This document shows positions 7,306 through 14,535 of a stretch of 42,954 nucleotides of DNA, one piece after another. The notes under the pieces were generated by a model. The model worked only from the letters and a program-made list of their open reading frames with translations. It made no database searches and had not been told where the DNA came from. The stretch is from an uncultured Kiritimatiellota bacterium (GTDB lineage: Bacteria; Verrucomicrobiota; Kiritimatiellia; RFP12; UBA1067): positions 1 to 42,954 of the forward strand of contig CAKUGW010000012.1 of assembly GCA_934654805.1 (NCBI GenBank), given 5' to 3'. The first letter of the stretch is position 1; every line of letters begins with the position of its first letter. Made by a program: the position numbers and the translations under genes.

Positions 7306-8397
7306 CTAAAAAGACTTAAGTCCAACCTCGCGTGCGAGGCGGTCAAGGTCGGCTTGAGTCGGGTTGGCGCCCTCGCCCGCGACCGACAGCGTCTGCCATC
7401 CGTTCGGTCCCTCGCTGTAGGTGAAGTCATAGAACGGCGCCAGCGACCAGCGGCCATTCTCGTCCATCAGAAACGCGAAATTCTTCAGGTGGTCGTCGCG
7501 GTTGTGCGCAAGGACATTCAGCGTGGCGCGGCGAAACAGATCTTCCTTTGCTGAATAATCGTGCGTCAGCGCATCCGTCAGCTTGAACAGAAGCGTGTAC
7601 TCGTCGCCCGGCGTGCGGAAGTCCGCATGGAGAAGACCCGCCGCCGAAGCGACATGAAGCCGTCCGCCGGCGTCCGTGCGGTCGAACCGCTTCGTGGCGA
7701 AGAAGGCGCCGGCTCTCGTCTCGATCAGCCGGCTCGGCATCATCGAAACGCCGGCGGCGATCGCCTTCTCGTAATAGCGGAACTCGCGAATGCCCGCATT
7801 TGCACCGTCTTGGCGTGTGTTGAACTTGACGATCCAATGCTCAAAGCCCGGCGGCAGGTTTTCCTGCTCGGCACAGACGTCTCCTGTCTGCGGATTAAAC
7901 CCGACGAAAACCTTTGGGCGCGCACCTCCCGAACTGCCGCCCGCCCGACGCACTTCCGGCAAGACATCCTCGGCCTTCCCTTCGGCAAAGCGTTCCGCTG
8001 ATTCTGCGAGTAATGCAAGGTCGGCGAACGCCACTTCGGATTCCAGCGGCTCCTCCGGCTCATAGGCCAGGGCACCCCTGCCGTTTGTCCCCACGCAGGC
8101 GAGGCGTTCCAGCACCGACGGAAGCCGCCCGTAGCGTCGTCGGTAGGCGACATCGACAAGACGCCGCCCCCAGCCGTCCGGGAGCGAATCCTCGAACACG
8201 CCAAAGGTGTCCATATTGCCCGAATGGTCGTAGACGAGGACGCCGCTTCGGGGCGGTAGGCGAAACGGCGCCAGATTGAGCCCCGTCGCAAGGAACTCCC
8301 GGTCATATTCAAAGGCCGTGTCACGCCCCAATTCAAAAAGCGTGCCGACCTTGATCGGATGCGTGGGCGAAAACCGCAGGGAAACCGTCAGGCGCAT
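7306..8397 (-). CDS. hipA: HipA-family serine/threonine kinase toxin, C-terminally truncated
   Basis: A 363-residue HipA homologue. The N-terminal HipA_N/couple domain is present (VGTLFELGRDTAFEYDREFL; GVFEDSLPDGWG), followed by the kinase lobe with WIVKFN (ATP-binding Lys), TKRFDR, the catalytic loop HNRDDHLKNF at about residue 298 and the metal-binding PFYDFTYS. HipA kinases phosphorylate targets such as glutamyl-tRNA synthetase and are neutralised by HipB. The protein stops after DLDRLAREVGLKSF, some 50 residues earlier than the usual 410-440-residue toxins, and no continuation is seen in another frame. The 3' end therefore seems to have been lost at the junction near 7300. It overlaps hipB by 10 nt. 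Activity is uncertain because the C-terminal helices are gone. Confidence 0.85.
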   Translation of the reverse strand: MRLTVSLRFSPTHPIKVGTLFELGRDTAFEYDREFLATGLNLAPFRLPPRSGVLVYDHSGNMDTFGVFEDSLPDGWGRRLVDVAYRRRYGRLPSVLERLACVGTNGRGALAYEPEEPLESEVAFADLALLAESAERFAEGKAEDVLPEVRRAGGSSGGARPKVFVGFNPQTGDVCAEQENLPPGFEHWIVKFNTRQDGANAGIREFRYYEKAIAAGVSMMPSRLIETRAGAFFATKRFDRTDAGGRLHVASAAGLLHADFRTPGDEYTLLFKLTDALTHDYSAKEDLFRRATLNVLAHNRDDHLKNFAFLMDENGRWSLAPFYDFTYSEGPNGWQTLSVAGEGANPTQADLDRLAREVGLKSF

Positions 8398-8735
8398 GGC
8401 CGAGCCTCCTTTTTCATGCGCACGCGTTGTATGACTTTCCGGCGCGGAAGGGCTTCCAGCGAAACCGGCACGGACGCGAGACGTTGGCGCTCTTTCAGAA
8501 AATCTCCGACGGCTTCCAGCTGCCGCAGGGCAAAGGTGACCCGAAAGAGCGCGTCCGTCGAGGCAAGCCCTGTCCGCTCCAGACGCGAAATGGACGCCGC
8601 CGGCACACCGCTTCGCCGCGCGAGCTCTTGCTGTGTCCAGGTGACGCGCTGCCGTTCAGTGCGCAGCCACGTGCGCAACAGCGCAAGCGCATCGTTCGGC
8701 GAGGTCAAGGAAATTGAGTCTAATGGGATGGACAT
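8388..8735 (-). CDS. hipB: HipB-like XRE-family antitoxin
   Basis: A helix-turn-helix protein that should bind and silence the HipA toxin and repress the operon. The HTH spans TWTQQELARRSGVPAASISRLE (split here as TWTQQELARRSG and VPAASISRLE), with the usual Q-x-x-LA-x-x-x-G-V pattern. The tail carries a basic segment (PRRKVIQRVRMKKEARP). I chose the ATG at 8735 (MSIPLDSISLT) over a TTG at 8771 because a strong promoter occupies the codons between them and its start site coincides with the 8735 ATG, predicting a leaderless message. The stop overlaps the hipA start by 10 nt, consistent with coupled translation. Confidence 0.85.
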   Translation of the reverse strand: MSIPLDSISLTSPNDALALLRTWLRTERQRVTWTQQELARRSGVPAASISRLERTGLASTDALFRVTFALRQLEAVGDFLKERQRLASVPVSLEALPRRKVIQRVRMKKEARPCA

Positions 8736-8742
8736 GGATTGT

Positions 8743-8779
8743 ATTTTACCATAATATAATGTTGCTATCAATGCGATAG
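8743..8779 (-). promoter_or_regulatory. hipBA promoter with overlapping palindromic operator candidate
   Basis: On the minus strand: TTGATA (8771-8766), exactly 17 nt, then TAAAAT (8748-8743), preceded by TGG (extended -10). The predicted start falls at or one base from the hipB ATG at 8735. The perfect inverted repeat CTATC-N5-GATAG (8765-8779) overlaps the -35 and resembles the TATCC-N8-GGATA logic of known HipB operators, so autorepression is likely. Confidence 0.6.
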
Positions 8780-8986
8780 GCTACTTAACAGCAATATGTT
8801 GTTGTTTTATCCCGATAGGCGCGCGGCGGCGACGCGGGGGAGGTTTCGATTCGGCAGGAAGGTCGAGGCGCGGCGGACGATCTCGCGAATGGCGAAGAGG
8901 CGAGGGCCGGGTGTGCGGTCAAGCGCGGCATCGACGGCGAGACGCCCGGAGGACCATCGCGCGATGCACGTCCAAGCCCACGCCCG

Positions 8987-9016
8987 TTGACCGCATGGAA
9001 CGGGTTTTGCTATAAT
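8987..9016 (+). promoter_or_regulatory. rpoN promoter, leaderless
   Basis: TTGACC (8987-8992), 18-nt spacer, TATAAT (9011-9016) with TG one base upstream of it (TTGCTATAAT). Six bases later comes the ATG at 9023, so the expected +1 is the A of the start codon. The rest of 8780-8986 shows no supportable gene. Confidence 0.65.
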
Positions 9017-9022
9017 TCGCGC

Positions 9023-10270
9023 ATGCCACTCTCTCTCCAGCCTCGGCAACTCCAGCGTCAGGTCGCGACCCCCGCGATGATGCTCGAGTTTTCCCTCCTG
9101 CAGCTGCCGCTCGCCGAATTGCGCGAGGCGGTCAAAAAAGAAGTCGACTCGAATCCGGCGCTTGAGATCGAGCGGGACTTCAATCCCGGACGCGGCGTGC
9201 ATGGAGCCTCCGAGGGCTTCGATTTCGAGCGCGTGGCGGCCGAAGGCGGCGAGAGCCTGGAGGAGCATCTCCTCGGCGAGCTGCGGATGGATGGCGTCGA
9301 GGGGCGGGAGCTCGAACTCTGCCGCGCGATTGTCGCGGAACTGGACGACGACGGGCGCTTCAAGGGGGCTTACCCGGATCTCGTGATGACCACGGGCGGA
9401 ACGGTGGCCGAGCTCGAGGCGGCCCGTCAGCGCATCCTCGCGATCGATCCGAAGGGCTGCGGCGCGCGCGATCTCGCCGAGTGCTACCGCGCCCAGCTTG
9501 ACCGGATTCCCGCCGCGAAGCGTCCCGCCGTCGGGAAGGCGCTCGACGAGCTGGCGCAGGCGATTGCCGCCGGCAACCTCGCGGCGTTCCGTCCGTCGGA
9601 CCCGCAGACGTTCCGGCTTCTCCAGTCGCTGGAGCCGTTTCCCGGACGCCTCTATGACCGGCGGCGGGTCGAGACGGTGGTGCCGGACGTGCGGGTCGAC
9701 GAGGACGGCACGGTCGAGGTCGATCAGGGCGACATTCCCGAACTGCGCGTCTCGCCGAAATACGTCGAGCTGGCCAAGGACCGCGAAGCCGACCCGGAGG
9801 CGCGGGCGTTCGCGATCGAGAAGGTCAAGAAGGCGCGGGAGTTCCGCGCGGCGCTTGTCCGTCGGCAGGAGACGATGGCGGCGATTGCCGAGATGGCGAT
9901 CGGGGGGCAGCCGGCGTTCCTGACGCAGGGTGCGGCCGGCCTCAGGAAGCAGACGATGAGCGACATCGCCCGAAAGGCGAAATGCGACGTCTCGACCGTG
10001 TCGCGCGCGGCGGCGCGCAAGTACGTGAAGACGCCGCGCGGCACCGTGCCGCTGCGCAAGTTCTTCCCGCTCGTGGACCAGGCGCCGCTCGAGAAGCTGC
10101 GCGAGATTCTTGAGGCGTTGCCGCCGCGTCCTCATGTCTCCGACCGGGAAGTCGCGGAACGGATGAAGGCCGTCGGCTTCCCGATGGCGCGGCGGACGGT
10201 CGCGAAGTATCGGCAGCGATTCGGCCTCAGTGAGGGACGTCAGCCGATACGTCCGAAAAATGTGGTATAA
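9023..10270 (+). CDS. rpoN: RNA polymerase sigma-54 factor
   Basis: A 415-residue RpoN. Region I is the glutamine/leucine-rich activator-response segment (SLQPRQLQRQVATPAMMLEF...LLQLPLAELRE). The core-binding region follows, then the HTH (TMSDIARKAKCDVSTVSRA, about residue 310) and the diagnostic RpoN box near residue 389 (ARRTVAKYRQR). Sigma-54 recognises -24/-12 promoters and needs enhancer-binding ATPases; one near-perfect target site lies before glnB in this window. The start at ATG 9023 (MPLSLQPRQLQ) is supported by the conserved region I beginning there and by the promoter directly upstream. A longer frame from the TTG at 8987 would start inside the -35. It is slightly short for the family (about 430-480) because the acidic region II linker is small. 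Confidence 0.95.
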   Translation: MPLSLQPRQLQRQVATPAMMLEFSLLQLPLAELREAVKKEVDSNPALEIERDFNPGRGVHGASEGFDFERVAAEGGESLEEHLLGELRMDGVEGRELELCRAIVAELDDDGRFKGAYPDLVMTTGGTVAELEAARQRILAIDPKGCGARDLAECYRAQLDRIPAAKRPAVGKALDELAQAIAAGNLAAFRPSDPQTFRLLQSLEPFPGRLYDRRRVETVVPDVRVDEDGTVEVDQGDIPELRVSPKYVELAKDREADPEARAFAIEKVKKAREFRAALVRRQETMAAIAEMAIGGQPAFLTQGAAGLRKQTMSDIARKAKCDVSTVSRAAARKYVKTPRGTVPLRKFFPLVDQAPLEKLREILEALPPRPHVSDREVAERMKAVGFPMARRTVAKYRQRFGLSEGRQPIRPKNVV

Positions 10271-10271
10271 T
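10263..10271 (+). promoter_or_regulatory. Extended -10 element for serS
   Basis: TGGTATAAT, with TATAAT at 10266-10271; it overlaps the rpoN stop codon (TAA at 10268-10270). No good -35 is found 17-18 nt upstream, so it would act as an extended -10 promoter. It gives serS a leader of about 25 nt. Confidence 0.45.
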
Positions 10272-10302
10272 ATGCGGAATTTTACGGAAAGAAGGTCAAC
10301 AG

Positions 10303-11583
10303 ATGATTGATATCAAGAAGCTGAGGGATGATTTCGACGCGACGGCGGCTGCGCTCGCGCGCCGTGGCGTGGAGAAGGCGACGCTCCAGAAGGCGAAGGA
10401 CCTGGACGCGCGGCGCCGTGCGCTCGTCGGCGAGACGGAGTCGCTGAAGGCGAAGCGCAACGCCGCGTCGAAGGAGATCGGCAAACTCGCGAAGGAGGGC
10501 GGCGACATCGCCGCCGCGAAGGACGAGATGCGCAAGGTCGGCGACCGCATCGCCGAGATCGACAAGGAACTCGCGCAGGTCGACCACGACCTCCGCGAGA
10601 CCCTGCTCATGATTCCGAACATCCCTGCGCCGGAGATTCCGACGGGGCTGGACTCGACGGCGAACAAGGTCGTCCGTTTCGTCGGCGAGTGGAAGGATCC
10701 CGCCTTCAAGATCCCGACGCATATCGAGATCGGCGAGAAGCTTGGCATCTTCGACTTCCCGCGCGGCGTGAAGCTCACGGGCACGGGCTTCCCGATCATC
10801 CTCGGTCAGGGCGCGAAGCTCCAGCGCGCGCTCATCCAGTACATGCTCGACCTCCACTGCCAGCAGCAGGGCTACACGGAGATGCTGCCGCCGTTCGTCG
10901 TGAACAGCGACTCGATGACGGGCACAGGCCAGCTGCCGAAGTTTGCCGAAGACCTCTACCACTGCCCGATCGACGACTTCTGGCTCATCCCGACGGCGGA
11001 AGTCCCCGTGACGAACTACTACCGCGACGACATCCTCAGCGGCAAGGACCTGCCGATCAAGCTGACGGCCTACACGCCGTGCTTCCGCCGCGAGGCGGGC
11101 TCGGCCGGCAAGATGACGCGCGGCATGCTGCGCGTCCACCAGTTCGACAAGGTCGAGATGGTGAACTTCGTCCATCCCGACCACTCGTTCGAGCAGCTCG
11201 AGGTCCTCGTCAAGGAGGCGGAGGCCGTCCTCACGGGGCTTGGCCTCCACTTCCGCGTCCTTCAGCTCTGCTCGGGCGACATGGGCTTTTCGGCCGCCAA
11301 GTGCTACGACCTTGAGCTCTGGGCGCCGGGCGAACAGCAGTGGCTGGAAGTGTCGTCCTGCTCGTGCTTCACCGACTACCAGGCGCGCCGCCTCAACTGT
11401 CGCTTCAAGGATGCGGACGGCAAGACGAAGCTCGTCCACACGCTCAACGGCTCGGGCGTCGCACTGCCGCGTCTCATGGTCGCGCTCCTGGAGCAGCACT
11501 TGAACGAGGACGGGTCGGTCACGATCCCGGAGGTTCTCCGTCCGTACATGAACGGACAGGAGAAGCTGCTGCCGGTCAAGTGA
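10303..11583 (+). CDS. serS: Seryl-tRNA synthetase
   Basis: A 426-residue class II aminoacyl-tRNA synthetase that charges tRNA-Ser (and tRNA-Sec where present). The N-terminal about 100 residues form the long antiparallel coiled-coil arm that grips the tRNA variable arm (IDIKKLRDDFDATAAAL...). The catalytic core carries motif 2 (FRREAGSAGKMTRGMLRVHQ, about residue 260) and motif 3 (LNGSGVALPRLMVALLEQ, about residue 380) with its ATP-binding arginine. Length is normal. The ATG at 10303 follows GAAAGAAGG at a suitable distance. It sits 32 nt after rpoN but has its own -10 element. Confidence 0.97.
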   Translation: MIDIKKLRDDFDATAAALARRGVEKATLQKAKDLDARRRALVGETESLKAKRNAASKEIGKLAKEGGDIAAAKDEMRKVGDRIAEIDKELAQVDHDLRETLLMIPNIPAPEIPTGLDSTANKVVRFVGEWKDPAFKIPTHIEIGEKLGIFDFPRGVKLTGTGFPIILGQGAKLQRALIQYMLDLHCQQQGYTEMLPPFVVNSDSMTGTGQLPKFAEDLYHCPIDDFWLIPTAEVPVTNYYRDDILSGKDLPIKLTAYTPCFRREAGSAGKMTRGMLRVHQFDKVEMVNFVHPDHSFEQLEVLVKEAEAVLTGLGLHFRVLQLCSGDMGFSAAKCYDLELWAPGEQQWLEVSSCSCFTDYQARRLNCRFKDADGKTKLVHTLNGSGVALPRLMVALLEQHLNEDGSVTIPEVLRPYMNGQEKLLPVK

Positions 11584-11674
11584 AGGGCGAATGAGGGCCG
11601 CGGGTTTTCACGGATTGGCGCGAATTGAGGCAAACCGTGGCCGTCCGTGATCATCCGTGGCTCATGACCTGTCC

Positions 11675-13048
11675 ATGAAAGGGGTTTCTTGGCGTCTGGT
11701 GGCCGCTGCGTTGCTGCCTCTGGGGGCGAAGTGCGGCATTGACTTCGATGCTGGGGCGGATTTGCGCGTCCGCCAGGAGCTCATGCAGAACGTGCCGGGG
11801 CTGCCGGGCGGCGGCGTCCAGTTCCCCGTGCGGCGCAGCGGCTTCGTCCAGCACATGCGGTTCCGTCCGCGCGTCTGGGGCGAGGCGAAGGGCGTGACCG
11901 CGAGCGGGAGCGCATGGCGGCTCTACACGCGGCTCGCGGACGAGTTCCGCTGGTGCCCGGAGCCCTACAAGAACGCGCAGACGTTTCCGGGCGAGGTCTT
12001 CCTCGACAACCTCTTCCTCGAGGGGCGCGGCCTCTTCGACGGCTTCCTCGACCTGAAGATCGGCCGTCAGGACCTCGTCAACTACTGCGGACTTGACCAC
12101 GTCTTCGACCTCGTTTCGCCGGGCGACGGCTCGCGCTCGTTCTACTCCGACATGGCGGCCTTCACGCTGCACCTGACGGAGGAGTCGACGCTTGACCTCC
12201 TCGCGCTCTACAACTTCGACGACAACGAGGTCCGCTTCGGCACGGAGCGCTCGAAGCACACCTCGATGACGGGCTTCGGCGGCGGGGCGGACCTCGACAT
12301 GGACGACTGGGGCGTCGGCGCGATCTGGCGCTCGAAGCTCGCGGCCTGGCTGCCCTATCAGGTCTTCGCCGCGCAGAAGAACACGCATGAATTCCGGCGC
12401 GCGGGCGAGGTGCATCCGTGGACGCAGCGCGAGCTTGTCGGCGCGAAGCTGATGCCGCAGATCGACGAGGCGTGGTCGCTGCAGCTCGAGGCGATGGGGC
12501 AGGTCGGCGTGAACGGCGACCACGAGACGCTGTCGGGCTGGAGCTCCTACGCGGGCGTCAACTGGAAGCGCGCGACGGCGTCGTCCGTGAAGCCCTTTGC
12601 CAAGTTCGGCTACCATTTCATGAGCGGCGACGACGACGCTGCGGACGAGGACGGCGGTCACGGCGCATGGGACCCGATGTGGGCGCGCGGCGTCTCGTAT
12701 GCGGAGATCTTCCTCTACGGCACGCACTACGGCTTCGGCTGGTGGAGCAACCTGCACGCCGTCAACCTGTCCGCCGGTCTCGACTTCGGTCGCGCCCATC
12801 GCCTCTCCGCGAGCCTGACGCCGATGTTCGCGGCCGCGCAGGACGGCCTCGGCGGCGGCGACGGCTTCTTCAAGGGCGTCGCCTACCAGGGCAAGTACGA
12901 GTTCCCGATCCGTCTCGCCGACACGTCAAAAGGCGAGCGATTCGAGGTCGTCGGCCACCTTTATGCCGAGTTCTTCAATCCCGGCGACTATTTCGAGACG
13001 GACAAGCCGGCGTTCTTCCTCCGCTGGCAGGTCGAGTTCAGGTTCTGA
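11675..13048 (+). CDS. Outer-membrane beta-barrel protein, alginate-export/porin-like
   Basis: A 457-residue protein with a short signal peptide (MKGVSWRLVAAALLPLGAKC) and a long series of alternating amphipathic strands. It closes with a typical barrel C-terminus ending in phenylalanine (FFLRWQVEFRF). The early segment (ADLRVRQELMQNVPG...FRPRVWGEAKG...SAWRLYTRLADEFRW...FLDNLFLEG) resembles the alginate-export (AlgE-like) porin family, but residues that would define a substrate are not evident. Start ATG 11675 was chosen over GTG 11657 because it begins the signal peptide. No clear Shine-Dalgarno is present. The 90 nt before it contain iterated CCGTGG/TCCGTG words of a common intergenic repeat type. 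It probably forms a monomeric uptake channel. Confidence 0.75.
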   Translation: MKGVSWRLVAAALLPLGAKCGIDFDAGADLRVRQELMQNVPGLPGGGVQFPVRRSGFVQHMRFRPRVWGEAKGVTASGSAWRLYTRLADEFRWCPEPYKNAQTFPGEVFLDNLFLEGRGLFDGFLDLKIGRQDLVNYCGLDHVFDLVSPGDGSRSFYSDMAAFTLHLTEESTLDLLALYNFDDNEVRFGTERSKHTSMTGFGGGADLDMDDWGVGAIWRSKLAAWLPYQVFAAQKNTHEFRRAGEVHPWTQRELVGAKLMPQIDEAWSLQLEAMGQVGVNGDHETLSGWSSYAGVNWKRATASSVKPFAKFGYHFMSGDDDAADEDGGHGAWDPMWARGVSYAEIFLYGTHYGFGWWSNLHAVNLSAGLDFGRAHRLSASLTPMFAAAQDGLGGGDGFFKGVAYQGKYEFPIRLADTSKGERFEVVGHLYAEFFNPGDYFETDKPAFFLRWQVEFRF

Positions 13049-13071
13049 AGCCCACGCGGGCCTTGTCGCAC

Positions 13072-14397
13072 ATGAATCGTTCGTTCCTTTCGGAGTTGGC
13101 CGCGCGGCGGCGTTTCGGCATGAAGCCGGGGCTGGAGACGATTGCGTCTCTCTGCCGGACCCTGGGCAGCCCGCACCGGCAGTTCAAGGCGATTCACGTC
13201 GCCGGAACGAACGGAAAGGGCGCGGTCTGCGCATTGCTCGACGCAGCGTTGCGCGACGGCGCCGTAAGGGGATCGGCGAACGGCGGCGTGGGCCGCTACA
13301 CGTCGCCGCATCTCGTCCGCCTGAACGAACGGTTCTTCCTGGACGGCGAGCCGGTCGATGACGAGACGCTGGAGCGGCTGGCGCGAAGCGTCCACGAAGC
13401 GGCCGATGCGTGTCCGGCGGCGGACGGCCTGACGTTCTTCGAGGCCCTGACGGCCGTCGCCTTTCTGCTCTTTGCCGAGAAAAGGGTCTCGCATGCGGTT
13501 CTCGAATGTGGGCTCGGCGGACGGCTGGACGCGACGAACGTCTGCGAGCCGGAACTGTGCGTCATCACGAAGGTCGGCCTCGACCACTGCGACTGGCTGG
13601 GGCATGCGGTCGAGCAGATCGCATGGGAGAAGGCGGGCATCGTCAAGCCCGGCGTGCCAGTCGTCTTGGGACAAAATGCGCCGTCCGTCATTGAGGTCGT
13701 CCGCCGAGTCGCCGCCGGGAAAGGCGCGCCGTTCCATTATGCGCCGGACCTTGCGGACGAGTCGGAGATCCCGGCGGACTTTCCGCTGCTTGGTTCCTTC
13801 AACCGCGAGAACGCCGTCACGGCCCTCGCCGCACTGAAAGCCCTGGCCTCCCCGCTCCCCGCTCACACTCTCTTCTCCCGCGTCGTCTGGCCGGGACGCT
13901 TCCAGCGCGTGGACTCTTTCCTGATTGACGGCGCGCACAATCCGCCGGCGGCAAAGGCACTTGCAGAGGCATTGACGCAACTCTTCGGAACGGCGTCCCC
14001 CCGGTCGCTGAACCTGGTCTTTGGCGCGTGCGGCGACAAGGACGTCGGCGAAGTCTTGCGTATCCTGTCGCCGTTCGTGGCACGCGCCTATGCTGTGCGG
14101 ACGAACAATCCGCGTTCCCTGTCGGCGGCGGATCTTGCCGCACGGATGCGGCGCGTAGGGCTGGATGCGCGGCCGTGCGATTCCCTGGCGGAGGCGCTTT
14201 CAACCGCTTCCGCCGACACGCACGTGGGGCCTGTCCACACGGTTTCGGGGCCTGTCCCCACGGTTCTGGTTTGCGGCTCGCTCTTCTTGGCGGGCGAGGC
14301 CTTAGTTGCGCTGAATGCCTACCCCTGGCCTGCGACGCGGCTTGATCCGTCCGAGCTTCTGGCGGTCTCTTCCAATCCGCCTTTTCATGGCCTGTAA
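13072..14397 (+). CDS. folC: Bifunctional folylpolyglutamate/dihydrofolate synthase
   Basis: A 441-residue Mur-ligase-type enzyme that adds glutamate to dihydropteroate and to folates. Visible motifs are the P-loop HVAGTNGKGAVCALLD (about residue 43), SPHLVRLNERF (folate-site loop), LECGLGGRLDATNV and the C-terminal DGAHNPPAAKAL. The ATG at 13072 begins 23 nt after the barrel gene; the larger open frame upstream is only a shadow of that gene. The C-terminal domain contains an extra loop, GPVHTVSGPVPTV, produced by a 21-bp tandem duplication just before the final strand VLVCGSLFLAGEAL. Outside that insertion the length and order match the family. Confidence 0.93.
   Translation: MNRSFLSELAARRRFGMKPGLETIASLCRTLGSPHRQFKAIHVAGTNGKGAVCALLDAALRDGAVRGSANGGVGRYTSPHLVRLNERFFLDGEPVDDETLERLARSVHEAADACPAADGLTFFEALTAVAFLLFAEKRVSHAVLECGLGGRLDATNVCEPELCVITKVGLDHCDWLGHAVEQIAWEKAGIVKPGVPVVLGQNAPSVIEVVRRVAAGKGAPFHYAPDLADESEIPADFPLLGSFNRENAVTALAALKALASPLPAHTLFSRVVWPGRFQRVDSFLIDGAHNPPAAKALAEALTQLFGTASPRSLNLVFGACGDKDVGEVLRILSPFVARAYAVRTNNPRSLSAADLAARMRRVGLDARPCDSLAEALSTASADTHVGPVHTVSGPVPTVLVCGSLFLAGEALVALNAYPWPATRLDPSELLAVSSNPPFHGL
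14226..14267 (+). repeat. 21-bp tandem duplication inside folC
   Basis: Two units, 14226-14246 and 14247-14267, both beginning GGGGCCTGTCC and continuing ACACGG or CCACGG. Each encodes seven residues (GPVHTVS / GPVPTVL), so the frame is kept. The core GGGGCCTGTCCCC is itself palindromic (GGGGC/GCCCC-like arms). It lies between a helix and the last strand of FolC, where homologues have a short loop. Confidence 0.75.
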
Positions 14398-14535
14398 TGG
14401 GCTGGGGCTCAATTTACATTTGATGGGCGGAAAGATTGCGTTTTGATGAGCGAACGTCTGGAAATCGGCAGATTTCATTTTCCCGTCAGCTTCTTGGCAT
14501 ATGTCTTGCAGACAACTTCGGGAGTGCAGAAGTCT

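Noticed and set aside
8807..10135. A long open frame on the minus strand across rpoN
   Set aside because: It is arginine/leucine-rich antisense of rpoN produced by high GC; rpoN on the plus strand has full domain structure.
11584..11674. Iterated CCGTGG/TCCGTG words before the barrel gene as a regulatory array
   Set aside because: Resembles a common intergenic repeat style but has no strict period or symmetry, so no function is claimed.
14443..14535. Upstream extension of carA starting MMSERLEIGRFHF
   Set aside because: Unlike any CarA N-terminus; the family-like start with GGGAG upstream is at 14536.
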